Source of the DNA: Oscheius onirici
Lineage: Eukaryota > Nematoda > Chromadorea > Rhabditida > Rhabditidae
Assembly (NCBI GenBank): GCA_932521025.1
Contig: OW051468.1
Location: 7,192,064 to 7,256,063 of the forward strand
DNA length: 64,000 bases
Direction: 5' to 3'
Positions 48,736-59,260 of this stretch are shown one piece after another (within the stretch, counting starts at the first letter, position 1; each line of letters starts with the position of its first letter). The notes below the pieces were generated by a model. That model did not search any database, was not told where the DNA came from, and was given only the letters and a program-made list of their open reading frames with translations. The translations under genes were made by a program, and so were the position numbers.

Positions 48736-50425
48736 ATGAGAATTTTCAAGAACTCGAAAGAAACAGGTTAGTTCTCTTATGGTTTGGATCTTTTCAGACT
48801 TGCGAATTTTTATGTTTTTACATTTCCATGTTTGTTAATATGTAGCTTTAAAGGGACGTTAGCTTAAATACACCACATTAAATATTCAGCCAAGTTTTTT
48901 TTCACTTCGATTCTATTCTAGGCTTCTTAGTTCAATGCTGACAGGCTGGTATGTATGAGAAATAGTCCCGCCACGAAAAAAACGGTGAAATATATTTTAC
49001 AGAAAGTTCAAAGTTTTAGACTTTCTGAGATCAGTAGTGTCTATAGCTTTTGTTCAACTCTTAGCTGTTTGATCAGCACGCAGATAATCCCAAAACTTGA
49101 GCTGGATTACAACCCTTTAATCGTTGATTAAAGGATTCTTCATCTCTAGAAAAGTCAGATAACTTTTTTTCAGTTATACTACAAGAATCGAAAACGATCA
49201 CTGATTTACCAACGGAGCTCATACTAAAGATTCTCCGACAACTCTCATCGAATGATATAATTCAATGCAAAAAGTCCTGTCGGAAACTGCACGATATCAG
49301 TGACAAATATTCGAAATGTCTTGAGAGACCGTGGGTCAGAATGGACTTCACGGCTGGGCTGAAATCAGTAAGTTCTCTGATAACCAAAATGGACATTTGC
49401 AGGGTGCTCCAATGGTTCTGGTCAAGTTTTGCAGGACGAACAGCAAGCAAGGAGTCCCATACATGTTTGGCCTTGCTGAAGTGGATGGGAAGATAGAACT
49501 CTTTTGGAGGAAGAGGGAACCAGCCCAGAGGATCATCGTGAATGGGACTAGAGGTATGAGCTTTCTTGTTTTAAAAATTAAGAGTGATAAACTTTGGGGG
49601 CATACATAGTACAGGAATAGTCTGTTCAGATGTTGAACGGGTCTCGCAACGAACATGTTAAAGATTCTCTCACTATTTTCTGAATAACATGTGACCAGAC
49701 GTATAGTTTCTAGGCATTTTTCAGAATCTTGTATCAGACCAGGAAATAAGTCTCTTCAACCACCTGCTCAAATCTCCAAACATTTCTTGGAAGAAGTCCC
49801 TACCATGACCAATGCCATCGAACGTCTTCTCCGTGCCCACCTAAAGAAGATTCATGTGAAGGAGCTCAACTTTACCCTTCCGTTACAGAGCAGTTTTGCC
49901 CGACCCCTTCTACAATCCGAAGTTGATAGCATACAGAGAGTCATAGAAGAATGTCATAGCAGGGTCGACCGAGTACATTTTGCTCCACTGGATCCGTTTT
50001 ACAAGGAAATTGTTTACTTCACGAGTAAGCATTTCTTCCAAAACTTTTAAAAACACTTTTCAGAATGCAGAGAGCTGGCTGTGAAGACTGACAAGGAGAC
50101 TGTAGATCTGTTGAAATTAAACTTGCCAAAAATTCTGGTCTATGGCGATGGAGGGATTACTGTAGAGATACTGATACAGTTCATAACGGTACAAAACATT
50201 GACTACCAATTTTCCCCTTTTCAGCAATGGGAGTCGGCGAAGCGTCAGATCTCAGAGTTTCGATGGATTTCTGATTTGGAAGTGAATGAGATCAGGAGTC
50301 GGCTCAGGGCACTGTCCTCTTTCGTCAACGAAGAATCCTCGAGGACGTTTCTTTGCCGGTCTTGTGACCATCAACAGATTGTGATTAACATTGAGCACAA
50401 TAGTTTGCAAATGTACACGAAATAA
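48736..50425 (+). CDS. F-box protein (nematode type)
   Basis: Six exons (48736-48766, 49174-49367, 49403-49553, 49725-50024, 50064-50188, 50225-50425), 333 residues. After a short basic start, ITDLPTELILKILRQLSSND and IIQCKKSCRKLHDIS form a clear F-box. A second region (HFAPLDPFYK-like, then ILVYGDGGITVEILIQFI and EVNEIRSRLRALSSF) resembles the C-terminal half common in nematode F-box families. It should couple substrates to SKP1-cullin ligases. The first exon is only 31 nt and was chosen because it supplies the sole in-frame ATG with a matching phase; the first intron is then 407 nt, so the start is less certain than the rest. A polyadenylation signal overlaps the stop. The neighbouring gene on the other strand ends 6 bp away. 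Confidence 0.78.
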
Positions 50426-50431
50426 AAAGTT

Positions 50432-50800
50432 CTAGACCACTTTCTCAACTGCAGCTTGTCTCTTCTCTCTGTTTTGCTTGACGATGTAGAGGAGAGAGTT
50501 GATGTCATTGGCATAGTCCTAAAAAAGAATATAAAAAGAACTGTCACTTGCTTAAAGACTCGTAGAAAAAAAAACAGTTCAATCTTTTGTCTATCTTTAT
50601 AGAGACTTTACTGAGCTTTGCAATCAACGGACAAGCAAAGTTTTTTTTGGGAAAAAATCGCTTACCTTGTACTCTTCTACGTCTTCCATCATCTCCTGAT
50701 CGAAAGTCAAAATGTTCCGAAATAGAGCCCAGAGAAAACAGTACACAGCCAGCGTGGATATTATAACAGCGGCCACGAATACCTTCAGTCCACAATTCAT
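50432..50800 (-). CDS. 73-residue membrane peptide, collagen-N-terminal-like
   Basis: Two exons (50800-50666, 50518-50432). A signal-anchor (VFVAAVIISTLAVYCFLWAL) is followed by EMMEDVEEYKDYANDINSLL and a basic NREKR site, then the stop. This is the layout of the N-terminal domain of nematode cuticle collagens (membrane anchor, acidic helix, basic cleavage site) but with no Gly-X-Y part at all. It may be a stand-alone relative of that domain, a truncated collagen gene, or an unrelated type II membrane peptide. Its stop codon is 6 bp from the stop of the convergent F-box gene, so the 3' UTRs must overlap. Confidence 0.6.
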
Positions 50801-51922
50801 GTGTCAAGGATGGAATACTTGGAGATGGAAAGCCATTATGCGGCTGAAGAAGCGGGCAGCCTGGCTCTTTGATTACTAGGTGTCAAAAGCATTTATTGGG
50901 GGCAATTTGGAGCGATGAGGAGGAGAAAAAGAAGAGAGGCATTGTGACTCAAAAGTCCTCTGCTGCACTTTTGAACTTCCAAGTTTCGTGTTTTGGCTTC
51001 TCTGATAACAGTATCGCAGGCAGGACATTCCAAAAAAAGACTGATGCAACTTTTCTCTCAAAAAGAAGGGGGGGGGGGGCAAAAGTTCTTGTGTGATAAT
51101 AAATTACTTGTTCCTGAAAAGGGTTCCTGAAAAAGAGACCTCTATTTGTTCACTTTTAGCTTGTTTAGAATAACTGTACTAACTGACTAGGTCTAGGCGA
51201 GGTTAATCTTAACGAGCCCAGTGTATCTTGATAAAGATAGAAACAAACGTCTGGAAGAACCACATCAGCTATCAGTTTTTGTCGAAAGATGGTTCTATTT
51301 TGACTTGAAATAGTATCGGAAAAAATAGTAGGGCTATTTTAATGGAATTTAGTTGCTTGTAACAGAACATGCATATGAAGTTAATGGAACCGGATAATTT
51401 TAGCATCTCGCGGCAAACGAAATAGATCAAATAATCTAACTTGGAAAATCAAACTACACCGATGTATTGACTTTATCGAAGAAATGGAAGACAATTAGAG
51501 ATGCTGGACAGTTCCGAACAGCGTCACATGCGTGACTTAGCTTCTTACCGCTTTTTCCAACGGCGGTAAGAAGCGCGAGCCGTCGGGAGTAATAGGATGG
51601 ACTGCCGGTGAAAGAAGGTGTTTCCAAGCAGTTAGCTCGATACAATTGTCAACAAAGACTCGAATGTTCTTCGGAAAGTACACAGCTTTGGCGGTGAAGA
51701 CAAAAAGCTCTCACAAAAGTTTATTAAGCTTTGAAAACAGAGTAAAAGCTTTTAGAGATCACAAAAAAGTAATAATAGTAATGAAAAGAATCACAATAGA
51801 AAGTGTAGACAAATAACCAACAGTCTGTTGGCTTCGTCGAGCTAAAAGATGTTTTTACGAATTAAAGCGAGCCTCCCTCTATACCCCCGTTTGAATTTTC
51901 GCGGGCTTATTTGGCCGCGGGC

Positions 51923-51998
51923 GCTCTTGCTGGCGCAGTGGATAGAGCCGGTTTTTTTTTAGTAATTTTGAAGTCACTGGTTCGACTCCCCCACGAGT
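51923..51998 (+). repeat. tRNA-like unit, probably SINE head or tRNA pseudogene
   Basis: tggcgcagtgg is a consensus A box and ggttcgactcc a consensus B box, 33 bases apart. A run of T inside the anticodon region and a poor T stem argue against a working tRNA. It could be the promoter of a tRNA-derived SINE. Confidence 0.45.
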
Positions 51999-52183
51999 TA
52001 GGTATTCTTTTTATATTTTTTTTTGTAAGCCTATTAACTGAAACATAACATAAAAGTTTGTTTTTCGAGCTAAACTTCCCTTACTGCAAGGATATCAAGT
52101 CGTGTATGTCTTCGTATCACTAGTAAATATATTAAAAATGAATTTGTAAGCGATTACTGTCTTTTTGTAGAAAAGAAAAATTA

Positions 52184-52256
52184 CAGTGGCGGGGATCGAA
52201 CCTTCTATGCTGATTCGTAGACAGTGCTCTTACCCACCAAATAGGACAAAGCGTCG
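52184..52256 (-). repeat. tRNA-like unit, opposite orientation
   Basis: On the minus strand tggtgggtaagagca resembles an A box and ggttcgatccc is a consensus B box. The T stem does not pair well. It faces the unit at 51923-51998 across about 190 bases. Confidence 0.4.
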
Positions 52257-53604
52257 CGGCCCCGGCGAGCTTATATATGTAACGAGTCGACTTAACCACG
52301 TAGTTTATCGGCAATGGGGGGAGGCTTGCTTTAAAAATAGATTTTTTTTGTCAGCATTAGCTATCCGATGAAATGTTTAGCGAAAGTAGCGAAAGTTTTT
52401 GTTTTTCAAACGCTTCTATGCGAAGTTTGACGTGTCCTCGATATTCGTGAGGTTAGACAGGCTTTCCCTTAGAATTACTACGATTTTTCCTGTTCTCACG
52501 AAAGAAGATTGTTTCATATTGTCTGTGGCAGCTTCAATTTGACATTGGCAAGGTATATGACATATTTTTTTGACACTTGTAACTATTTTTTCTCGAAATA
52601 TGTTGGCTTTCAGGTTGGTTTTCGTTTTCCGAACATTTTGATCGATGACAGTTACAAATGATGCTTTTCATGAACGAAATGACGTCACAAAGACGTTTCT
52701 CTTTGATTTTTTCACGATAAAGCTTGGCTACTTTGTTATCCAAAGCTTCATGAGACATTTTTTTTCCGTTCCTCCTCGGATAGATTCCTCGGGGTTTTGT
52801 TGATCAAATTTTTTCGAAAGAGCCTTTGAAATGCGTTTTTTTGTGCACAGAACAGAACTTGATTACACAGAACAGAACTTGGTTGATACGTTTCTTTTTC
52901 AGACACGAAAGAGGTGTTCGTATCTGATTTTCCTGTTTGAGGTCATCCGGGGCAGAACTGGCGTTGTTCTTGACATCGTTGCCCCCTGAAAATGACCATT
53001 GAAAAGGTTCACAAACTTCTCAACTTGCGGTAAAAAAAAAGATAAAGTTTACCCCGTAATCAACGCTAGAGCAAGCTCAATTGCGTGCGGGTCTAATCTG
53101 AGGGGCCAGAGAACTTGCGGTACATTGGAAGATATATATTTTTGACACTTTGGGTAAAATGTTTCTATATTTTGACACAAACACACCCGCGCTTTTTGGT
53201 TGGCTTAGTATCCAACGTTTACGTGCTGTATCATCCTACGCAGCTACAGTTTCAGATCTCTAACCTAAAAACCAACGATTTTTGGTCTGTGTTCAAAGCT
53301 GCACATGCATCTTTGAGACAGATTTTCTTTTGAATAACTTTATCGATTAGGTGCGAAATCGTCTACAGCTGTGACAGTTTTCAAGTTTTTCAAGGACTTT
53401 TTTTTTCAAGAACTTTTCGTATTGTGCTATTTTGCTTATATAGCACAAGATTGAGATTTTCTTGCATTGACGTGTCAATGCGGCTGTAACTTTTCAATGA
53501 CGTTATTTCATCTCTCAAAATGGTCGTGAAACTCCTAAACTGAAAAATTCAAAATACAAGTTTAACAAGCCTGGGCAAGGAGGATAACGATCGAAAAACT
53601 AATG

Positions 53605-53925
53605 TATGGTTTGTTCAAACAGTCGACGACATACAGTAACCCATTTGATTCTGTTCGAGACCAACAATATTGGCACGCTTTCAAACTGGGGGTTTTCAAT
53701 TCGAGAAATATGACTTCGTGTTACTTTACTTTACTACATGTATGGCTGCGCAAGCTGCCGTAGGCTGCTGGTATAAAATAAAATGATAAAAAGAGCAGAA
53801 AAACAACGTTTCGGTGAGAACTGCAGAAGGAATTTTAATAACTTTTTGAAAGCGCGCCAAAATTGGTGGTCTCGAACAGAATCAAATGGGTTACTGTATG
53901 TCGTCGACTTTTTGAACAAACCATA
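53605..53925. mobile_element. 321-bp foldback element
   Basis: Arms of about 80 bases: tatggtttgttcaaa at 53605 is inverted at 53911-53925, and gtcgacgacatacagtaacc with attctgttcgagaccaa recurs inverted at 53854-53910. The ~160-base centre is unrelated and noncoding. It resembles a MITE with long terminal inverted repeats; the flanking duplication was not clear. Confidence 0.75.
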
Positions 53926-54195
53926 GTTCAAGTCGTTCCAACGGAGCGCATTGCGAATTTTATTTATTTATAACGCCAAGTCATAGAATTATCTAGGAAA
54001 TTAGTATCCATCCCTCCGTTGGCACATTCCACCAGCGAATTGCCTCCTCTAAACACAATCGTTTAATCTTCGAATTACTAACAACTTGACAGGACTAGAT
54101 AGTGTCTGAATGAAATCAAATCACCGGAAACATATTTCATTTGTAAGCATAGTACAATCGTCTCAAGAGTGTCTAAAGACTAGCAAGTCTTGATG

Positions 54196-55516
54196 TCATT
54201 CTTCACTCTCATCCTGCCTGTCCTCTTCTTCTTGACCGTGGTACATTCTCAACCATTGACGGGCATAATCCATTGCTTCTCTCGTAGCAGCATCATTATC
54301 TGCAAAGATTTCAGGCCTTGGCTGTGTTTCTTCAGTAGACTCATTTTCTTCGACAGCGTCGTTCATTGACCGTTCGGCATATTCTTCATCCAGAATGTTG
54401 TCGGCGTTTCCAGAGAACGTGTATTGAGGGATAGAGACTCGGTACTCAGAGCTCGGTGACACAGGTTCGCATAATGGTTCTTCTTCATCTTCCGCCGGCA
54501 TCACCAGTAGTTCATCCTGATCGTTGATTCTTATCCGCAGCAAGGGATCAAAATCACTGAAATTTCTCAAGTTATTGGCATGCTCAGCGAGTCTTCTTGC
54601 TATATCGTCAAAATGGACAGCTTCCTCTTCCTCCTCGCCAGAGTATGCGACGTCTTGATCGGGAGGACGGTCGCGTTCTGATAACCGAGATTCCCTGCCG
54701 TCTTCTTCAACATCTGGGAGGGGTTCATCATCACTAGATAGTTGAACTGATCGATCGTCGTCATTGTACAACTCGATTAAGTCATTAGAAATTAAGGAGG
54801 AGGAAACCGGTGACACTCTCGAATAGTCCTCGTATTCTTCTTCTTCCTCCTCCTCTTCCCCATCTGGGAGCGTTTCTGGTTCGAGTTGCATAGCCTCGGG
54901 ATTGAGGATAGTCAAAAGTTCTGAAAAAGAGGTCTATCTAGATGATTGTGGTTCCTACCCTCAGCCAGATAATTCCTCTCGGCATAGCAAAAACTAGAAT
55001 CCTCACGACAGAGAGGACAGTTTTTACCCTGTCTCAGAGAGACCTTACATCTTTTGCAGATGGAATGTCCACAGCATCCGACTACTGGGAGGATAGCGCC
55101 ATCTGCAAAAATTCTTTTGGCTAGATGGTCAACTTACTGTATGCTCTGTAACAGACTCCGCATTCAGCTCGGCGTCCTTCTTCCAAATGGTCTTGGTCAG
55201 TTTCCTTCAGTCTCTTTTCTAGAGCCATCTTCTCCTGTTTTAGCTGTTCCACCTCACTATTTAAACGATTAATTTCGTTACTCTTTTTGTTCAAAAGTTG
55301 GGTAGCCAAATTTTCCGAAGCGTATTGGTCTACCAAACTGAAGAAAACCTTCTTCTTGAGCTCGGAGTAATGAGTATCGAACACGTAACTAAAGATCTTA
55401 TTCGAAGTAGCTGAATATGGATGTTTATTTTTTAAAACAAAATACTCACCCTCAATGAGGTCTTTAACACGGTCGCCAAATTCGTTAACAGCAGCCGTAA
55501 TCGGATGTATCGCCAT
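54196..55516 (-). CDS. RING-finger protein with coiled coil and acidic C-terminus
   Basis: Four exons (55516-55450, 55410-55138, 55102-54959, 54920-54196), 402 residues. Order: a short N-terminal domain; a coiled coil (LNKKSNEINRLNSEVEQLKQ); a C3HC4 RING with AECGVCYR, VVGCCGHSICKRC and NCPLCRE; then about 240 residues very rich in Glu, Asp and Ser with no recognised domain. RING proteins of this build are usually E3 ubiquitin ligases; the substrate is unknown. The acidic tail begins in the last exon and is typical of low-complexity disordered tails. It lies 99 bp after the stop of the receptor gene on the same strand, so the two could be co-transcribed, although no acceptor was seen close to this ATG. 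Confidence 0.83.
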
Positions 55517-55615
55517 TGTGTCGCCGGAAGAAAAGTGATTTTTTCAAGCGCCATTTTTCAGCTTTTAGGAGCGTCGCTTCCGATAATTCTATGCAATCGA
55601 TAAAGCCCTAACGGT

Positions 55616-56951
55616 TCATTTGGAATTGATGGCAGTGTGACTAAAATTGGGCTTGACACTCGTAGTACTCGTTGATATCCTTCCTCTCCGCATTAGAATT
55701 TTTCTCATCTCTTCGGTGAACAAAATTATGACGAGACCGTTCAGGACATAAGACAACACCCAGGTTAGAGTGCTTCCGAGGAAAATTTGCTCTCTGGAGA
55801 TGGAAACTGATCCGAAGGCTTGAAAGACAATGTTGTCGAGAACAAAGAGCATTTCCTCGGTCACTGTCTGGAATCAGAAATATTTGGAAAAAAATTCGGA
55901 AGAAGTGCCTGAAACAGTATCCTCTTGTTCAGATTTCTTCTTCGACTGGCTTCAGCAGTGCTGATCGCAGTGTTGAGGTGCTGCAACGTGTTTTCAAATA
56001 AACGAGTATGTATTGGTGTTTGCAGTCGAAATGGTTCATATCGCCACGAAAGGACTGACACTCGGTAGACCCTATTCTAAGGGGATGTATAATGTGTGTC
56101 AAGCCTTCCAAATTATGTAGTTTTCCGCTGCAGGAAATTTCACGCGCCCGCGAACACAAGTTCACACGTTAATTCCAGGAAATTTTGAAAACCGTCACTC
56201 ACTAAGAAACATTTATTGCGAAAGTTTGCTTGCAGGTTACTAGGTAACGATAAAAAAAACAACCTACCGTATCACACATAATCTTCAGAAAAGAGGCCAG
56301 GTCTAGGCAACATGACGTTCCCATAAGTGTCCAGATGAGATAGGACTCTATCGTTGTCGGATGTACCGCCACTTTGATATCTACGTCCCAGTCCAGAAAG
56401 TAGTCGTCAAAAAATGGTCGGAGATCCCAAAAGTAGTAGGGAATCATCCAAGAAGCTGGTATTAGTGTGAATATTGCCATTTTCTGGGAAGTGTTCGGAG
56501 TTTTAGTCTTAAGTACCTTAACGTTCTGCATTGAGAAGACTCTCTGGTAGAGAAGGAATGAATAGACGGCAATCAGTCGGTTCATCGTCGATAGAAACTG
56601 TATGACGTGGACATACCCAATACAGATGTGAATTATACTGTACAAGAACTTTTCGAGAAACAAATTACTCCAAATGAACTGGCGACCAATCAGGCAAACC
56701 GGCGCTGCCCAGAGAACAAACACAATACAGAAGACGAGAGCAGCTAGTGATTTGACCATACAGAGACAGGTAAAGGCTGTCAGTCTCTTTCTCTGGGACC
56801 AGGAGCAGTACTGGATGAAGGAGTGCAACAGGATTCCAAGTGTTGGGACCTATAACTTTATTTTAACTAGCCGAACTTTATTCATCCAACTTACAATGAG
56901 ATAATACAATCCGCTCAAGATGTGAAAAAAGTCGAGAGAGACTTCCACCAT
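55616..56951 (-). CDS. Serpentine (7TM) receptor, nematode chemoreceptor type
   Basis: Five exons (56951-56895, 56849-56517, 56483-56268, 55980-55909, 55867-55616), 309 residues, the usual size for nematode serpentine receptors. Several hydrophobic helices are visible (SLAALVFCIVFVLWAAPVCL, ICIGYVHVIQFLSTMNRLIA, MAIFTLIPASWMIPYYFW, IWTLMGTSCCLDLASFL, WVLSYVLNGLVIILF). The TM3 end NRLIAV and the following FSMQNVK resemble the srx/srt classes. Such receptors usually sit in sensory cilia and couple to G proteins. Intron 2 is 33 nt and has no in-frame stop; intron 4 must begin with GC (cag|gcactt) to keep frame. Intron 3 (287 nt) is the only long one, and its flanking exons are the least certain. 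Confidence 0.72.
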
Positions 56952-57529
56952 GTCTTGTGAACAACAGGCTTAATTGGCTTGACTTGTCTCGCAGGTATGA
57001 AACTGCGAAATGAATGCGATAATCGCATTTTGAGTCTTATTACATGGTAATCAGCGAGACTGAGATCGCTCAAAAGTCAGCGCAAAGTTGAACTGAAAGA
57101 ACACTTTGTGATTCTTATTGTTCTCATTTTAGTCATATAGTAAATCTTACAATTACTCATCCAGAACCTTGCGCTAATCTCAAGAAAAAGTCAGAACACT
57201 GGAAGTAGTCGAACTTTCGGATCAAATAGGTTCTGTTTCGTAGACTGTTGGCTCGGATACCAGTTTCGGACTTCAAGGTCAGACACGAGCTTTGAAACAT
57301 AACGTTTTCATGTGCGGGTATTTCCTGAGGGATAAGGTCGCTTCAGCGCTATGTTTTATCCGTTCTCACACCAAATTGACATGCATGGACCAGAAAGCGC
57401 CGATCATGCTGCTTTTCTGATCATGAGGGCTCAGAACGCAGTGCTTTTATCTCTGAAAGCGACGCGACGTCCTCATCTGAAAAGACGTGGTCACCAAACA
57501 ATTCTTCATTGATCAAATCACCTCAAGCA
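56952..57529. other. Intergenic between receptor and coiled-coil gene
   Basis: About 580 bases between divergent genes; contains both promoters. No repeat or RNA gene seen. Confidence 0.5.
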
Positions 57530-58735
57530 ATGGAAGCTTTCTTCAATGACTTCTTCTCTGCCGTGACTGTCGAGGATTCTCTTCGTGCCAAGGTTCAAGC
57601 TCTGGAGAAGGAGCTCCGTCTAAAGGATGAGAAACTTGTGACATTGGTCCACAAGGAAAGTGAACTGCAAACCAAGTATGATCGTCTGAGAGATGAGAGT
57701 AAGTCTAACGGCTTGTCGATACAGTCTTGATTCAGAGTTCGATGCTATCAAGCATATTGATCTTGTTGAGCGGGAGTCGACCTACTATCAGGGCACAATT
57801 GATCAGGAAGAGATGAAGATCACTCGTCTCGAAGATGAAGCATTCGCCTCTTTGATGAAGATTGACTGTCTGGAAAACGAACTGATCAAACAGCAGGGAA
57901 TCATCTCGTCTTTGGAGTCAACAAGTGAGTTTTTAGAGAGTCTGTTAGAATAACGGAGTTTTTAGAAGCTAGTCTGACTCGAGAACTGGAGAATGAAAGG
58001 AATGAAACTTCTTATCACAAAGAACTGGCGCAGGAAAAAGAAATGGAGCTGCAGGCCTCCTTGAAGAGAGAGGATTTGTACAGAGCCAGATGTGACGAAC
58101 TCGGAGAAGTTGCCGATGATCTCCATGCCTGTCTGGATCGAGTTATTGAGACCAGTGAGCTTCTGACTATATCCGAGAGAAACTAGTTTCAGATCACGAC
58201 GCCGACCAGAATCTGAAAGTCGACGCTGAGGCCATTGATCTTGTCTGGGATCTGGCTCGCGAAGCCGACGAGAAGATCGAGGAGCTGGAAGAGAAACTGG
58301 AGAAGAGTACATCAGAAATAGTGCATCTCAAAAAAGTGACTGATCTTCTGAACAAGAGACTGACTGTCCAAAACGAGTCGGTACAGGTTCGAAATGCCAT
58401 AACAGCGGACAGAATCCGACAGCTAGAGAAGAAATTGGGTGAATCTGAGGAGAAGAATATGCTGATGGGCATGGAAAAAGACGAAGAGCAGGAACAGTAC
58501 AATGCTCGTGTTAGAGAAGTCGAAAAGAAGCTCTACGACACCGAAACTAAATGTAAGTTTTGTTAGTCTTTCGATTTATAATGTAAGAATTCCAGTGAAT
58601 ATCGTAACCGAGGGCTACGAAGTGGTCAAGACAGAAAACTACAAGCTGAAGAAAAAGTTGCAAACGATGTCGACTGCATCTCCTTCTTCCGGATATCTCG
58701 GAGACTGCTTCGTCGGCTTCAGCACCTTTTTCTGA
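57530..58735 (+). CDS. Coiled-coil protein
   Basis: Five exons (57530-57698, 57736-57924, 57966-58154, 58193-58552, 58596-58735), 348 residues. Nearly the whole chain is charged heptad-like coil (LRAKVQALEKELRLKDEKL, DRIRQLEKKLGES-like RIRQLEKKLGESEEKN), ending in a short non-coil tail (YLGDCFVGFSTFF). Exons 2 and 3 are both exactly 189 nt (63 codons, nine heptads) with all introns in phase 1, which suggests exon duplication within the coil. No family was recognised; a cytoskeletal, centrosomal or filament role is possible but not shown. An in-frame start 21 nt earlier would be TTG, so the ATG was used. A polyadenylation signal is at about 58768. Confidence 0.8.
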
Positions 58736-59260
58736 TTCTCTCTCGTTCACTTTGATACGGGTTCTCTGAATAAAGATTTAAAAAAAAATAGGTTTTTGTT
58801 GTCTAAATCTTGATACGTCTTCCCAGTCTTACGTCAGTTTTTACTCTTGACCGTCTCACCGCCTCTCCTTTGATATTTTTCCATCTTACTATACAGACCG
58901 CTAGGTCGGACCGTTCTACAGAACTAAAAGAAAGAGAGACGTGTTCCAACGTATTCGTCATCGGTCTTATTAAAATCACAATAGATATAACATAAGCCGG
59001 GATAATCGACGTCAGCCAGATTCGTCCAAAGGAGAAAACCGATTGTAAACCATTTTCAAAAAAATAGAAAATTAATTTAATTTATTCACCAAGCTGTAGA
59101 GTTGAAAAACTACAAGTTTGTACAGAACATCTTTTGATGTTTACAAGTCTAGCGAAGGATAACCGTAAATAGGGTTCTCTAGAAACAGCGAAAAATGGGA
59201 GAGACAGGAACCGATTAATCAACAAATGTACAGAAGAAAATCAAAAGACTGGACGCGCAG
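58736..59260. other. Intergenic between convergent coiled-coil and orphan genes
   Basis: About 525 bases with the 3' UTRs of both neighbours. No further gene or repeat was seen. Confidence 0.5.

Larger units (their letters stand above)
50801..54195. other. Gene-free, repeat-bearing stretch, 3.4 kb
   Basis: No exon was recognised. It holds a run of about 11 G at 51069-51079, two tRNA-like units facing each other (51923-51998 and 52184-52256), a 21-bp tandem step with acagaacagaacttg near 52845-52885, and a foldback element (53605-53925). A 74-codon Lys-rich open stretch on the minus strand (52758-52534) has no recognisable domain. Confidence 0.45.

Noticed and set aside
52534-52758. 74-codon Lys/Asn-rich open stretch on the minus strand
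   Set aside because: A/T-rich composition explains it; no domain, no intron partners.
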